NCBI GenBank assembly: GCA_015163845.1
Contig: JAAOII010000101.1
Coordinates: 1 to 9,621, forward strand
Source: Candidatus Portiera sp.
GTDB taxonomy: Bacteria; Pseudomonadota; Gammaproteobacteria; CBDBNL01; JAAOII01
Direction: 5' to 3'
Length of the DNA stretch: 9,621 bases
Below, in pieces: positions 1 through 6,172 of this stretch (positions are counted from its first letter, which is position 1; each line of letters opens with the position of its first letter). The notes below the pieces were generated by a model, which did no database searches, was not told the origin of the DNA, and was given only the letters and a program-made list of their open reading frames with translations. A program made the position numbers and the translations under genes.

Positions 1-716
1 AGCTTGCCATCTTCAGTGGCTAATAATAAATGTTCTTGTTGATCAAAGATTTGCAGGAAGTTAGGAGTGATACTTATATCAGGCATTCTTATATTGCTTT
101 CGCTTCGCACTATTTCACCAGTTATGGAATTCTCCTCTGAGAAAAGAATTCTGCCGTGTAATTCCCCAGCAGAGTCATAGCCGACAATACTGGTGGATTT
201 CTCATCTGTAAGAGAGTTGATTGCCTGCAGAGGCCTTGAAGAAAGACGGATGGGCTGCTTTCCCAAAGGGTAGGTCGACTCTGCTGTGGAGTAGCGGTTG
301 CCGCCAGAAAAGTCATCTTTGAAATCATAACCAAGCATGATAACTCCACCTTTAGCATCTGCAATCGCTAGCAATTGTTGAGTCGGAGCATCCTTAGCTA
401 TAACAGAAATAGAAGCTAGAGGGAGTTGTTCTTCGCTAATAGCCAAGCGTCTGGCTAAGTTATAAAACTCTAGACGACCAGATTTGGTGATGGTTATAAT
501 TGCATCATTCTGTTCGTTGATATCACTATATAAGATGTCTTGAGTGTTGGGTAAGGTCTCAACCAATTCTTCGGTTATAGAAGCATCTTCAAACAAGGGC
601 ACCACTTGGCGGAAAAGATAAACAAAGATGAGCAATATAAATCCTATGATACTGATGCCGACAACAGAGATTACTCTTGCGGCTATCAGATCTACTAGGT
701 ACCTTTTGGATTGCAT
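1..716 (-). CDS. pstC: Phosphate ABC transporter permease, PstC-like, N-terminal part (runs off left edge)
   Basis: An open frame reads leftwards from an ATG at 716 to the window edge, giving 238 residues with no stop. It starts MQSKRYLVDLIAARV, has one hydrophobic segment at about residues 15-37, then the phrase YLFRQVVPLFEDASI, followed by a soluble region rich in beta-strand-like stretches. This is the layout of the long gammaproteobacterial PstC-type permeases: a first transmembrane helix ending in a 'V.PLF' phrase, then a large periplasmic domain before the permease core. The permease core itself lies outside the window, so the assignment rests on the N-terminus only. PstC would form the membrane channel of the high-affinity phosphate importer with PstA, PstB and PstS. 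No Shine-Dalgarno is visible before the ATG. Another long-type permease of the same family is the main alternative. Confidence 0.72.
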   Translation of the reverse strand, partial: MQSKRYLVDLIAARVISVVGISIIGFILLIFVYLFRQVVPLFEDASITEELVETLPNTQDILYSDINEQNDAIITITKSGRLEFYNLARRLAISEEQLPLASISVIAKDAPTQQLLAIADAKGGVIMLGYDFKDDFSGGNRYSTAESTYPLGKQPIRLSSRPLQAINSLTDEKSTSIVGYDSAGELHGRILFSEENSITGEIVRSESNIRMPDISITPNFLQIFDQQEHLLLATEDGK

Positions 717-727
717 TTGTCTAGCTG

Positions 728-777
728 GATTTGGTTAGATTTGGCTAAGATTAATTATTAATAGAATTAATTATTAA
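728..777. repeat. Two small direct-repeat pairs in the AT-rich gap upstream of the PstC-like gene
   Basis: GATTTGGTTA (728-737) is followed directly by GATTTGGCTA (738-747), a 10-base tandem pair. TTAATTATTAA then occurs twice (751-761 and 767-777), a 16-base period; the second copy overlaps the stop of the small minus-strand ORF. Read on the minus strand, both pairs lie just upstream of the permease start. They could be an operator or simply AT-rich drift. The 10-base pair does not match the usual PhoB box (CTGTCAT repeats at 11-base spacing). Confidence 0.5.
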
Positions 778-1121
778 GTGGCTAACTTTTTTATTTGCTC
801 GCCCGTATTCTTGATTATTTGCTTTTTCAAGTCCTCAATATTAATGGGTTGCGGGTCCCAGTCAATATTATTTTTAAGATGCTTGCGATATTTAAAATAC
901 CATTTAATTTTCCAACGCAGTTTGAATTTGAAATACTTGATTTTCCATTTATTGATATAAGGCAATAAATTAACTTTATCAGTTATTTGAGGATTATCGC
1001 GATCAACAAAACCAGCACATTTTGTTCCTAGTTTCTTCAGAACATTAAGCGCTGCTAAGGTTTGTATTTCATCACCAAGGTTTGTTGATGCCTTGTATGA
1101 TAAACAATAAATATTTTTCAT
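774..1121 (-). CDS. Small protein with a polysaccharide pyruvyl transferase-like N-terminus, probably a remnant
   Basis: This encodes 115 residues starting MKNIYCLSYKASTNLGDEIQ. The first ~45 residues, with 'NLGDEIQTLAA' and then 'FVDRD', resemble the start of polysaccharide pyruvyl transferase family proteins (PF04230), which are normally about 300 residues or longer. The rest does not look like that family: residues about 58-85 are a stretch crowded with Lys, Arg, Trp, Tyr and Phe, followed by a short polar tail and a stop. No continuation of the domain is seen between this ORF and the permease gene. I read it as a decayed or truncated gene, but a short expressed protein is possible. The ATG at 1121 is preferred over the ATGs at 1127 and 1142 because the family-like sequence starts there and 1142 lies upstream of the nearest -10-like box. 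It points the same way as the permease gene, 57 bases ahead of it. The function is not known. Confidence 0.5.
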   Translation of the reverse strand: MKNIYCLSYKASTNLGDEIQTLAALNVLKKLGTKCAGFVDRDNPQITDKVNLLPYINKWKIKYFKFKLRWKIKWYFKYRKHLKNNIDWDPQPINIEDLKKQIIKNTGEQIKKLAT

Positions 1122-1130
1122 AGTCATTAC

Positions 1131-1136
1131 ATTATA
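1131..1136 (-). promoter_or_regulatory. Candidate -10 box for the small minus-strand ORF
   Basis: On the minus strand this reads TATAAT, placing a transcript start near 1124, a few bases before the preferred ATG at 1121. It is the mirror image of the atpB -10 box at 1154-1159, so the two form divergent, back-to-back signals. No good -35 hexamer is visible. AT-rich sequence makes chance matches likely. Confidence 0.35.
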
Positions 1137-1153
1137 AAACAATAGTAAAATGT

Positions 1154-1159
1154 TATAAT
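1154..1159 (+). promoter_or_regulatory. Candidate -10 box for the atp cluster, leaderless arrangement
   Basis: A perfect TATAAT ends six bases before the A of the atpB ATG at 1166. With normal -10 spacing the transcript would begin on or next to that A, so atpB would be translated from a leaderless mRNA. No Shine-Dalgarno precedes the ATG, which agrees with this. The -35 position (about 1131-1136, ATTATA) is a poor match to TTGACA. A more distant promoter cannot be excluded. Confidence 0.5.
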
Positions 1160-1165
1160 CTAATC

Positions 1166-1981
1166 ATGGCAGCAACAACTCCAACAGAATATATAAGTCA
1201 TCATCTGACTAACCTCGTCTATGGCAAAAAAGCCGATGATAGCTGGGGATTTGCCGAAGATGCAATAGAAGCCCAAGAGATGGGTTTTTGGGCTATCCAC
1301 GTAGATAGTTTGGGCTGGTCTGTTTTTTTAGGTATCCTATTTTTATCTGTATTCTATAGAGTGGCACAAAAGGTTACGACTGGCATACCGCGCCAGATGC
1401 AGAATATTGTGGAGATATTAGTTGAATTTGTTGACAATAGCGTGAAGGAATCCTTCCATGGCAAGAGTGATCTCATTGCCCCTCTAGCCCTCACCATATT
1501 CGTGTGGATATTTCTTATGAACTTCATGGATATTATTCCAGTGGACTTCTTGCCTTTTGTGTTTCATTCTATGGGAGTGGAGTATATGAAAGTGGTGCCA
1601 GTTACCGACCCCAACATAACCTTTGGAATGTCAATATCAGTTTTCTTTCTAATTATCTACTACAGTATTAAGATTAAGGGGATCAAGGGATTTGTCAGCG
1701 AACTCACTCTACAGCCATTTGGTAAATGGATGATACCCTTCAACTTTTTACTTGAGTCCATCGCACTGATTGCTAAGCCAGTGTCTTTGGCACTGCGTCT
1801 ATTCGGTAACTTCTATGCCGCAGAATTGATTTTCATACTTATTGGATTATTGCCATTTTATATTCAGTGGACTTTAGCACTGCCTTGGGCCATATTCCAT
1901 ATTTTAGTCATTACTCTACAGGCATTCATCTTTATGATGTTAACCATAGTCTATTTGAGTACGGCACATGAGAAGCATTAA
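1166..1981 (+). CDS. atpB: ATP synthase Fo subunit a
   Basis: This encodes 271 residues, the same length as E. coli AtpB. It is the membrane stator of the proton channel and forms the two half-channels that pass protons to the c-ring. The N-terminus has the family's 'YISHHLTNL' phrase at residues 9-17, confirming the start. The key signature 'KPVSLALRLFGN' lies at residues 204-215, with Arg211 in the place of the essential E. coli Arg210. Glu220 and His245 fall at the places of E. coli Glu219 and His245. The C-terminal 'ITLQAFIFMMLTIVYLS' helix is almost identical to E. coli. Five or six hydrophobic segments are visible. It is the first gene of the cluster; no atpI lies upstream, its place being taken by a divergent small ORF. 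Confidence 0.98.
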   Translation: MAATTPTEYISHHLTNLVYGKKADDSWGFAEDAIEAQEMGFWAIHVDSLGWSVFLGILFLSVFYRVAQKVTTGIPRQMQNIVEILVEFVDNSVKESFHGKSDLIAPLALTIFVWIFLMNFMDIIPVDFLPFVFHSMGVEYMKVVPVTDPNITFGMSISVFFLIIYYSIKIKGIKGFVSELTLQPFGKWMIPFNFLLESIALIAKPVSLALRLFGNFYAAELIFILIGLLPFYIQWTLALPWAIFHILVITLQAFIFMMLTIVYLSTAHEKH

Positions 1982-1998
1982 AGCATCATTATGCTTTA
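1979..1998 (+). promoter_or_regulatory. Hairpin between atpB and atpE
   Basis: Eight-base arms TAAAGCAT and ATGCTTTA enclose a CATT loop. The 5' arm includes the atpB stop codon. There is no T-run right after it, so it does not look like a complete terminator. A role as an RNA-processing, stability or partial attenuation element between the low-copy subunit a gene and the high-copy subunit c gene is plausible. A second, smaller palindrome (CGAATT-T-AATTCG, 2016-2028) follows. Confidence 0.5.
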
Positions 1999-2028
1999 TA
2001 ATTAACTTGGAGATGCGAATTTAATTCG

Positions 2029-2073
2029 TTTATCCATATTATTTTTTATTTATTATTACTTTTGAGGTAACTT
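2029..2073 (+). promoter_or_regulatory. U-rich leader and Shine-Dalgarno of atpE
   Basis: The 45 bases before the atpE ATG are dominated by T and A and end in GAGGT (2064-2068), placed five bases before the start. This is the only clear Shine-Dalgarno sequence before any atp gene in the window. In E. coli a U-rich translational enhancer before atpE raises synthesis of subunit c, which is needed in about ten copies. The arrangement here suggests the same purpose, by analogy only. Confidence 0.6.
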
Positions 2074-2328
2074 ATGGAAACAGTCATAGCTTTTACTGCG
2101 GTTGCAGTTGGTTTGCTTATAGGTCTAGGTGCTCTCGGCACTGCCATTGGTTTTGGCTTGCTGGGTGGTAGATTTTTGGAAGGCGCTGCGCGTCAACCTG
2201 AATTGGCTCCGATGCTGCAAGTTAAGATGTTTATCGTTGCGGGCTTGCTAGATGCAGTTCCTATGATTGGCGTTGGTATAGCATTGTTCTTTACTTTCGC
2301 GAATCCGTTCCTAGCTCAGCTAGGTTAA
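2074..2328 (+). CDS. atpE: ATP synthase Fo subunit c
   Basis: This encodes 84 residues, two transmembrane helices joined by a polar loop, against 79 in E. coli. Multiple copies form the rotating c-ring. Helix 1 (about 7-32) carries the glycine-rich GLGALGTAIGFG packing motif. The loop has the RQPE signature at 40-43, which contacts gamma and epsilon. Helix 2 (about 52-79) carries Asp60 in 'LLDAVPMI', the carboxylate that binds the transported proton. The residues typical of a sodium-binding site are not apparent, so proton coupling is likely. It lies 92 bases after atpB and has its own hairpin, U-rich leader and strong ribosome binding site, consistent with higher expression. Confidence 0.97.
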   Translation: METVIAFTAVAVGLLIGLGALGTAIGFGLLGGRFLEGAARQPELAPMLQVKMFIVAGLLDAVPMIGVGIALFFTFANPFLAQLG

Positions 2329-2342
2329 ATTAGTCGAGAAAG

Positions 2343-2819
2343 ATGAGTATAACTCTTACTCTACTGGGTCAATCGATATCCTTTGGCTTGTTCGTGCTCT
2401 TTTGCATGAAGTATGTCTGGCCACCACTGATTAATGCTCTGCGAGAAAGGCAGAAAAATATCAGTGATGGTATAGAAGCAGCTGATAGGGCTCACAAGGA
2501 CTTGGCTGAAGCCAAAGAGAACTCAGCTAACTTGGTGCAAGAAGGCAAAGATCAAGCAGCCACTATCATAGCAAATGCTAATAAAAGAGCATCTGAGCTA
2601 GTGGATGAAGCAAAAAACCAAGCCGAATCAGAGAAGCAAAGAATAATGGCTTCTGCTGATGAAGAAATTAATCGAAGTGCTCAGAAAGCTCGCGGTGAAT
2701 TAAGCGACTATCTGGAGGACTTGGTTGCTACAGGCGTTGGGAAAATTGTTGAGAAGGAAGTTGATATGGCTAAACATAAAGCCATCATTGATGACCTTGG
2801 CTCGCAACTGAAACATTAA
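2343..2819 (+). CDS. atpF: ATP synthase Fo subunit b
   Basis: This encodes 158 residues (E. coli 156). Subunit b forms the dimeric peripheral stalk that holds F1 still against the turning c-ring. There is one N-terminal transmembrane helix (about 4-26) with the well conserved phrase 'LGQSISFGLFVLFCMKYVWPP', broken across residues 8-28. After 'RERQKNISDG' comes a long charged, alanine-rich helix (about 35-125) typical of the right-handed coiled-coil stalk, then a C-terminal delta-binding segment. The start at 2343 matches the family N-terminus. It follows atpE by 14 bases and precedes atpH by 15, with only weak purine-rich sequence as a ribosome binding site, so translational coupling is likely. 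Confidence 0.97.
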   Translation: MSITLTLLGQSISFGLFVLFCMKYVWPPLINALRERQKNISDGIEAADRAHKDLAEAKENSANLVQEGKDQAATIIANANKRASELVDEAKNQAESEKQRIMASADEEINRSAQKARGELSDYLEDLVATGVGKIVEKEVDMAKHKAIIDDLGSQLKH

Positions 2820-2834
2820 TTAGTTATTAGTTCA

Positions 2835-3368
2835 ATGGAAACAATTGCTCGCCCCTATGCTCGTGCCGTTTTTGCCCTAGCGAAAGATCAGAGTGCTGTG
2901 AAGCCCTGGTCTGAGTTATTGGATAATTTGAGTGGTTTAGTGCAAGTGAAAGAGTTGGCGAATGTAATTAAGAACCCGGTATTACAAAAGGGTGAGAAAT
3001 TGCAACTACTTGAGGATGTTCTTGATGGCGTGGGTTCAGCCAAGCTTAATGCAGAACAGAAAAATTTTTTGCAGCTTCTGATAAGCAATGGAAGAGTTGA
3101 ATGCTTACCAGCAATCAACAAAATATTTGTCGCAATGCAGCAAAAAGAAGAAAACCTCATAGAGGTTAATATAACTAGTGCCTATGAATTGGACGAAGCA
3201 GAAAGTGACAAACTTACAAAGCAAATAACTGATTCAATAGGTAAAAAGGCGAGTGTCAATTTACGGGTTGATTCTGCTTTGGTCGGGGGAGTAATAATAG
3301 AATGGGACGGTAAAGTTAAGAACGCGTCCATACTTGGTAAATTAGAAAAATTAGCAGCAGCTTTATAA
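2835..3368 (+). CDS. atpH: ATP synthase F1 subunit delta
   Basis: This encodes 177 residues, equal to E. coli delta. It joins the top of the alpha3beta3 head to the b stalk. It opens with 'IARPYARAVFALA' (residues 4-16), the diagnostic start of the family. The helical N-terminal domain runs to about residue 105 and includes 'NFLQLLISNGR'. The C-terminal part carries the expected 'ALVGGVIIEWDGKVKNASI' segment and closes with 'GKLEKLAAAL'. No Shine-Dalgarno is visible before the ATG. Only three bases separate its stop from the atpA start, so the two are probably translationally coupled. Confidence 0.97.
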   Translation: METIARPYARAVFALAKDQSAVKPWSELLDNLSGLVQVKELANVIKNPVLQKGEKLQLLEDVLDGVGSAKLNAEQKNFLQLLISNGRVECLPAINKIFVAMQQKEENLIEVNITSAYELDEAESDKLTKQITDSIGKKASVNLRVDSALVGGVIIEWDGKVKNASILGKLEKLAAAL

Positions 3369-3371
3369 ATT

Positions 3372-4910
3372 ATGCAAAAGATTAATTCTACAGAAATCAG
3401 CGATATTATTCGCAAAAAGATAGAGGGTCTATCTCTATCATCAGAGACAACCAGTGAAGGTACTATAGTATCAGTTGCTGATGGTATTCTGAAAGTACAT
3501 GGTCTACAATCTGGTCAATATGGCGAGATGATAGAGTTACCTGGAGGGGCTTATGGCATGGCACTTAACTTGGAGCGTGACTCTGTTGGTGTTGTGGTCT
3601 TGGGTGATTACGAACACCTACAAGAAGGTGATAAGGTAAAGTGCACTGGTAGGGTATTGGAAGTCCCTGTTGGTGAGGCATTACTGGGTAGAGTTGTAAA
3701 TGCTTTGGGTGCACCCATAGATGGAGCTGGCAAAATTGATACTAAAGATAGTTTAGCAATTGAACGTATTGCCCCTGGTGTGATTACTAGACAATCTGTC
3801 TCACAGCCAGTGCAGACGGGCTATAAGGCGTTGGATGCCATGGTACCTGTCGGGCGTGGTCAAAGAGAACTTATAATTGGAGATAGGCAAACAGGTAAGA
3901 CAGCAGTTGCTATTGATACCATCATCAATCAACGTGATACAGGGATTAAATGCATTTATGTTGCCATAGGACAGAAACAATCTTCCATAGCCAACTTAGT
4001 GAATTCTTTGGCAGAAAATAACTCCTTGGCACATACTATTATTGTTGCCGCACCAGCTGCCGCCCCAGCTGCCATGCAGTTCATTGCCGCTTATGCTGGT
4101 TGTGCAATGGGTGAGTATTTTCGTGATAGAGGTGAAGATGCTTTAATCATATATGACGATTTAACTAAACATGCTTGGGCCTATAGACAAATTTCTTTAC
4201 TACTGAGACGTCCTCCAGGACGTGAGGCCTATCCAGGCGATGTTTTCTACCTACACTCTAGATTATTGGAGAGGGCTTCCCGAGTGAATGAAGTATATGT
4301 AGAGAAAGAATCTGGAGTAAAGGGTAAAACGGGATCATTGACTGCCTTGCCAATCATTGAGACCCAGGCAGGTGATGTTTCGGCTTTCGTCCCGACTAAT
4401 GTTATCTCCATAACTGATGGACAAATATATCTTGAGACAGATCTGTTTAATGCAGGTATAAGACCAGCAATTAATGCAGGTTTATCAGTATCAAGGGTGG
4501 GTGGTGCAGCACAAACTAAGATCATCAAGAAACTTGGTGGTAGCGTGCGTTTGGCATTAGCTCAATATCGTGAATTGGCAGCATTCGCCCAGTTCGCCTC
4601 TGATTTGGACGAGACAACTCGTAAGCAGCTTGAATTAGGCGAAAGAGTAACTGAATTGATGAAGCAAAAACAATATGATCCACTTAATCTTGGTCGCATG
4701 GCGTTTAGTTTGTTTGCCGCCAATGATGGTTTCTTGGATAAATTGGAAGTTAAGGATGTTGGCAAGTATGAAAGTGCCATGCATGATTTTGTCAATTCTA
4801 AATATAAGCCCTTGATAGAAACAATCAATGAAAAAGGCGATTATAACGATGACATTGAAAAACAGATGCGAACTGCTTTGGAAGCATTCGCAACTGAGGG
4901 AAGCTGGTAG
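3372..4910 (+). CDS. atpA: ATP synthase F1 subunit alpha
   Basis: This encodes 512 residues (E. coli 513). Alpha alternates with beta in the catalytic head and carries the non-catalytic nucleotide sites. The N-terminal beta-barrel covers about residues 25-95. The nucleotide domain has the Walker A motif GDRQTGKT at 170-177 and the Walker B region ALIIYDD at 257-263. The conserved 'RRPPGREAYPGDVFYLHSRL' stretch spans 279-298. Arg375 in 'SVSRVGGAAQ' matches the E. coli arginine finger Arg376 that reaches into the catalytic site of beta. The C-terminal helical domain is complete. Nothing suggests loss of function. Its catalytic partner beta (AtpD) is not encoded in this window. Confidence 0.98.
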   Translation: MQKINSTEISDIIRKKIEGLSLSSETTSEGTIVSVADGILKVHGLQSGQYGEMIELPGGAYGMALNLERDSVGVVVLGDYEHLQEGDKVKCTGRVLEVPVGEALLGRVVNALGAPIDGAGKIDTKDSLAIERIAPGVITRQSVSQPVQTGYKALDAMVPVGRGQRELIIGDRQTGKTAVAIDTIINQRDTGIKCIYVAIGQKQSSIANLVNSLAENNSLAHTIIVAAPAAAPAAMQFIAAYAGCAMGEYFRDRGEDALIIYDDLTKHAWAYRQISLLLRRPPGREAYPGDVFYLHSRLLERASRVNEVYVEKESGVKGKTGSLTALPIIETQAGDVSAFVPTNVISITDGQIYLETDLFNAGIRPAINAGLSVSRVGGAAQTKIIKKLGGSVRLALAQYRELAAFAQFASDLDETTRKQLELGERVTELMKQKQYDPLNLGRMAFSLFAANDGFLDKLEVKDVGKYESAMHDFVNSKYKPLIETINEKGDYNDDIEKQMRTALEAFATEGSW

Positions 4911-4980
4911 TATTCTTAATATTTTGTATTGGAATGCATTGGAATATAGTAGCAATAATTCACACTAATAATTAATAGAT
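4911..4980 (+). repeat. Short tandem repeat in the atpA-atpG gap
   Basis: This 70-base AT-rich gap is wider than the atpE-atpA spacings (3 to 15 bases). It contains ATTGGAAT twice (4928-4935 and 4938-4945), a 10-base period. No Shine-Dalgarno precedes the atpG start. The repeat could be a protein-binding site or an internal promoter element, but nothing in the sequence proves either. Confidence 0.4.
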
Positions 4981-5892
4981 ATGGCTGCTGGCAAGGAAAT
5001 CAAAACCAAGATCCGCAGTATCCAAAGCACTCGCAAAATAACTAGTGCTATGGAACTGGTTGCTGCCAGTAAGATGAAAAAGGCGCAAGAAAGGATGAGA
5101 ACTACTCGCCCTTATAATACCAATATGCATTCATTGATTAGGCAAATTGAGGCGTCTTCCTCTGAATACAGTCATTCTTTCATGGAAGCACGTGAGATAA
5201 AGAATGTTGGTTTAATCATCGTATCTAGTGACCGTGGTCTTTGTGGTGGTTTGAACTATGGTTTATTCAAGAAGGTTTTAGAGTCGGTTAAGGAAAATGA
5301 GGGAAAAAAAATCAGCACTAAACTTGCGGTATTGGGCAGCAAAGGCAATGTCTTCTTTAAGGCAATAGGGTCGGATGTAGTTGCGTCCAAGATAAACCTG
5401 AGTGATAAGGTAGAAGTCAATGAGATAGGAGGGGTGCTACAGGTGATGACTGATTTGTATAAAAATGGTGAAATAGATTCTTTACACATCGTCTATAATA
5501 AGTTTGTCAATACTATGGTGCAAAAACCTACCTTGCAACAATTAATCCCACTGCCTACCTATTCTGCCACAGATGATGCTGAGGCGGAAAACAACTCCTA
5601 TGCAATATCAGATAATATAGGAGAAAGGAAATATTCATGGGATTATCTGTATGAGCCAGACGCAAAGGACTTATTGGATAAGTTGTTACAGAGATATATT
5701 GAGTCGTCTCTATATCAAACCTTGGTGGAGAATTTGTCTTGCGAACAAGCAGCGAGAATGTTGGCAATGAAAAATGCTTCGGATAATGCTGCTGATATCA
5801 TAGAAGAACTGCAACTGGTTTATAACAAAGCCCGCCAAGCAGTTATTACCCAAGAAATATCAGAGATAGTTGCTGGTTCAGAAGTTATTTGA
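4981..5892 (+). CDS. atpG: ATP synthase F1 subunit gamma
   Basis: This encodes 303 residues (E. coli 287). Gamma is the central shaft, turned by the c-ring, that drives conformational change in beta. The N-terminal helix reads 'IKTKIRSIQSTRKITSAMELVAASKM' across residues 7-32, and the Rossmann-like domain has 'SSDRGLCGGLN' at 82-92. The C-terminal helix has 'ENLSCEQAARMLAMKNASDN' (250-269) and 'YNKARQAVITQEISEIV'. The extra length is mostly a polar insertion at about residues 194-218, just before the conserved 'SWDYLYEP'; E. coli has a much shorter link there. It is the last atp gene present: no atpD or atpC follows. The start fits the family N-terminus although no ribosome binding site is visible. 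Confidence 0.97.
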   Translation: MAAGKEIKTKIRSIQSTRKITSAMELVAASKMKKAQERMRTTRPYNTNMHSLIRQIEASSSEYSHSFMEAREIKNVGLIIVSSDRGLCGGLNYGLFKKVLESVKENEGKKISTKLAVLGSKGNVFFKAIGSDVVASKINLSDKVEVNEIGGVLQVMTDLYKNGEIDSLHIVYNKFVNTMVQKPTLQQLIPLPTYSATDDAEAENNSYAISDNIGERKYSWDYLYEPDAKDLLDKLLQRYIESSLYQTLVENLSCEQAARMLAMKNASDNAADIIEELQLVYNKARQAVITQEISEIVAGSEVI

Positions 5893-5942
5893 GCCAAACT
5901 TGAAAAAAGTTATTTGCCACTAATTTTGGTAATGATCACAAA

Positions 5943-5969
5943 TGCGGAGTAACTCACACAACATCCGCA
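5943..5969 (+). promoter_or_regulatory. Inverted repeat upstream of the tRNA gene
   Basis: TGCGGA (5943-5948) and TCCGCA (5964-5969) are exact complements separated by 15 bases. A TTTTT run appears at 5979-5983, about ten bases after the stem, so it is not a standard intrinsic terminator for atpG. It may be a weak terminator, an operator for the tRNA promoter, or chance. Confidence 0.35.
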
Positions 5970-5973
5970 AAAA

Positions 5974-5979
5974 TATAAT
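5974..5979 (+). promoter_or_regulatory. Candidate -10 box of the tRNA-Arg gene
   Basis: A perfect TATAAT ends five bases before the first base of the mature tRNA (5985). If used, transcription would begin at or beside the mature 5' end, leaving almost no 5' leader. No clear TTGACA-like -35 is visible at 16-18 bases upstream. TATAAT also occurs by chance inside several genes here. Confidence 0.4.
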
Positions 5980-5984
5980 TTTTA

Positions 5985-6059
<75 letters not shown>

Positions 6060-6172
6060 CAAATTACAAGATTCAGATTCTTCCCATACTTTCTATAGCT
6101 CCCCCAACCCCTATAGCCAGCATACTTAAGCATCTACACAAGTCGTGGAGAAGGTCCATAATATCCACTGTA
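6060..6172 (+). promoter_or_regulatory. Gap between tRNA-Arg and the protease gene; start codon unresolved
   Basis: This stretch contains no ATG in any frame and no in-frame ATG, GTG or TTG, yet the protease frame is open throughout. The basic part of a likely signal peptide (HKSWRR, coded at about 6131-6154) lies inside it. GGAGAAGG (6147-6154) resembles a Shine-Dalgarno and is followed by in-frame ATA codons at 6158 and 6161. In-frame ATT codons lie at 6071 and 6077. Confidence 0.5.

Noticed and set aside
122..364. Minus-strand frame at the left end
   Set aside because: It is out of frame with the much longer open frame of the PstC-like permease, which has a convincing N-terminal helix.
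1122..1142. Longer start of the small minus-strand ORF at 1142
   Set aside because: The family-like sequence starts at the Met coded at 1121, and 1142 lies upstream of the nearest candidate -10 box.
2074..2328. Possible sodium-coupled ATP synthase
   Set aside because: The c subunit has an Asp60 site in a hydrophobic context like E. coli and lacks the Gln/Glu/Ser-Thr set seen in sodium-binding c-rings.
3182..4955. Antisense open frames within atpH and atpA
   Set aside because: They lie opposite strongly conserved coding sequence, have no recognisable domains or ribosome binding sites, and are explained by codon bias.
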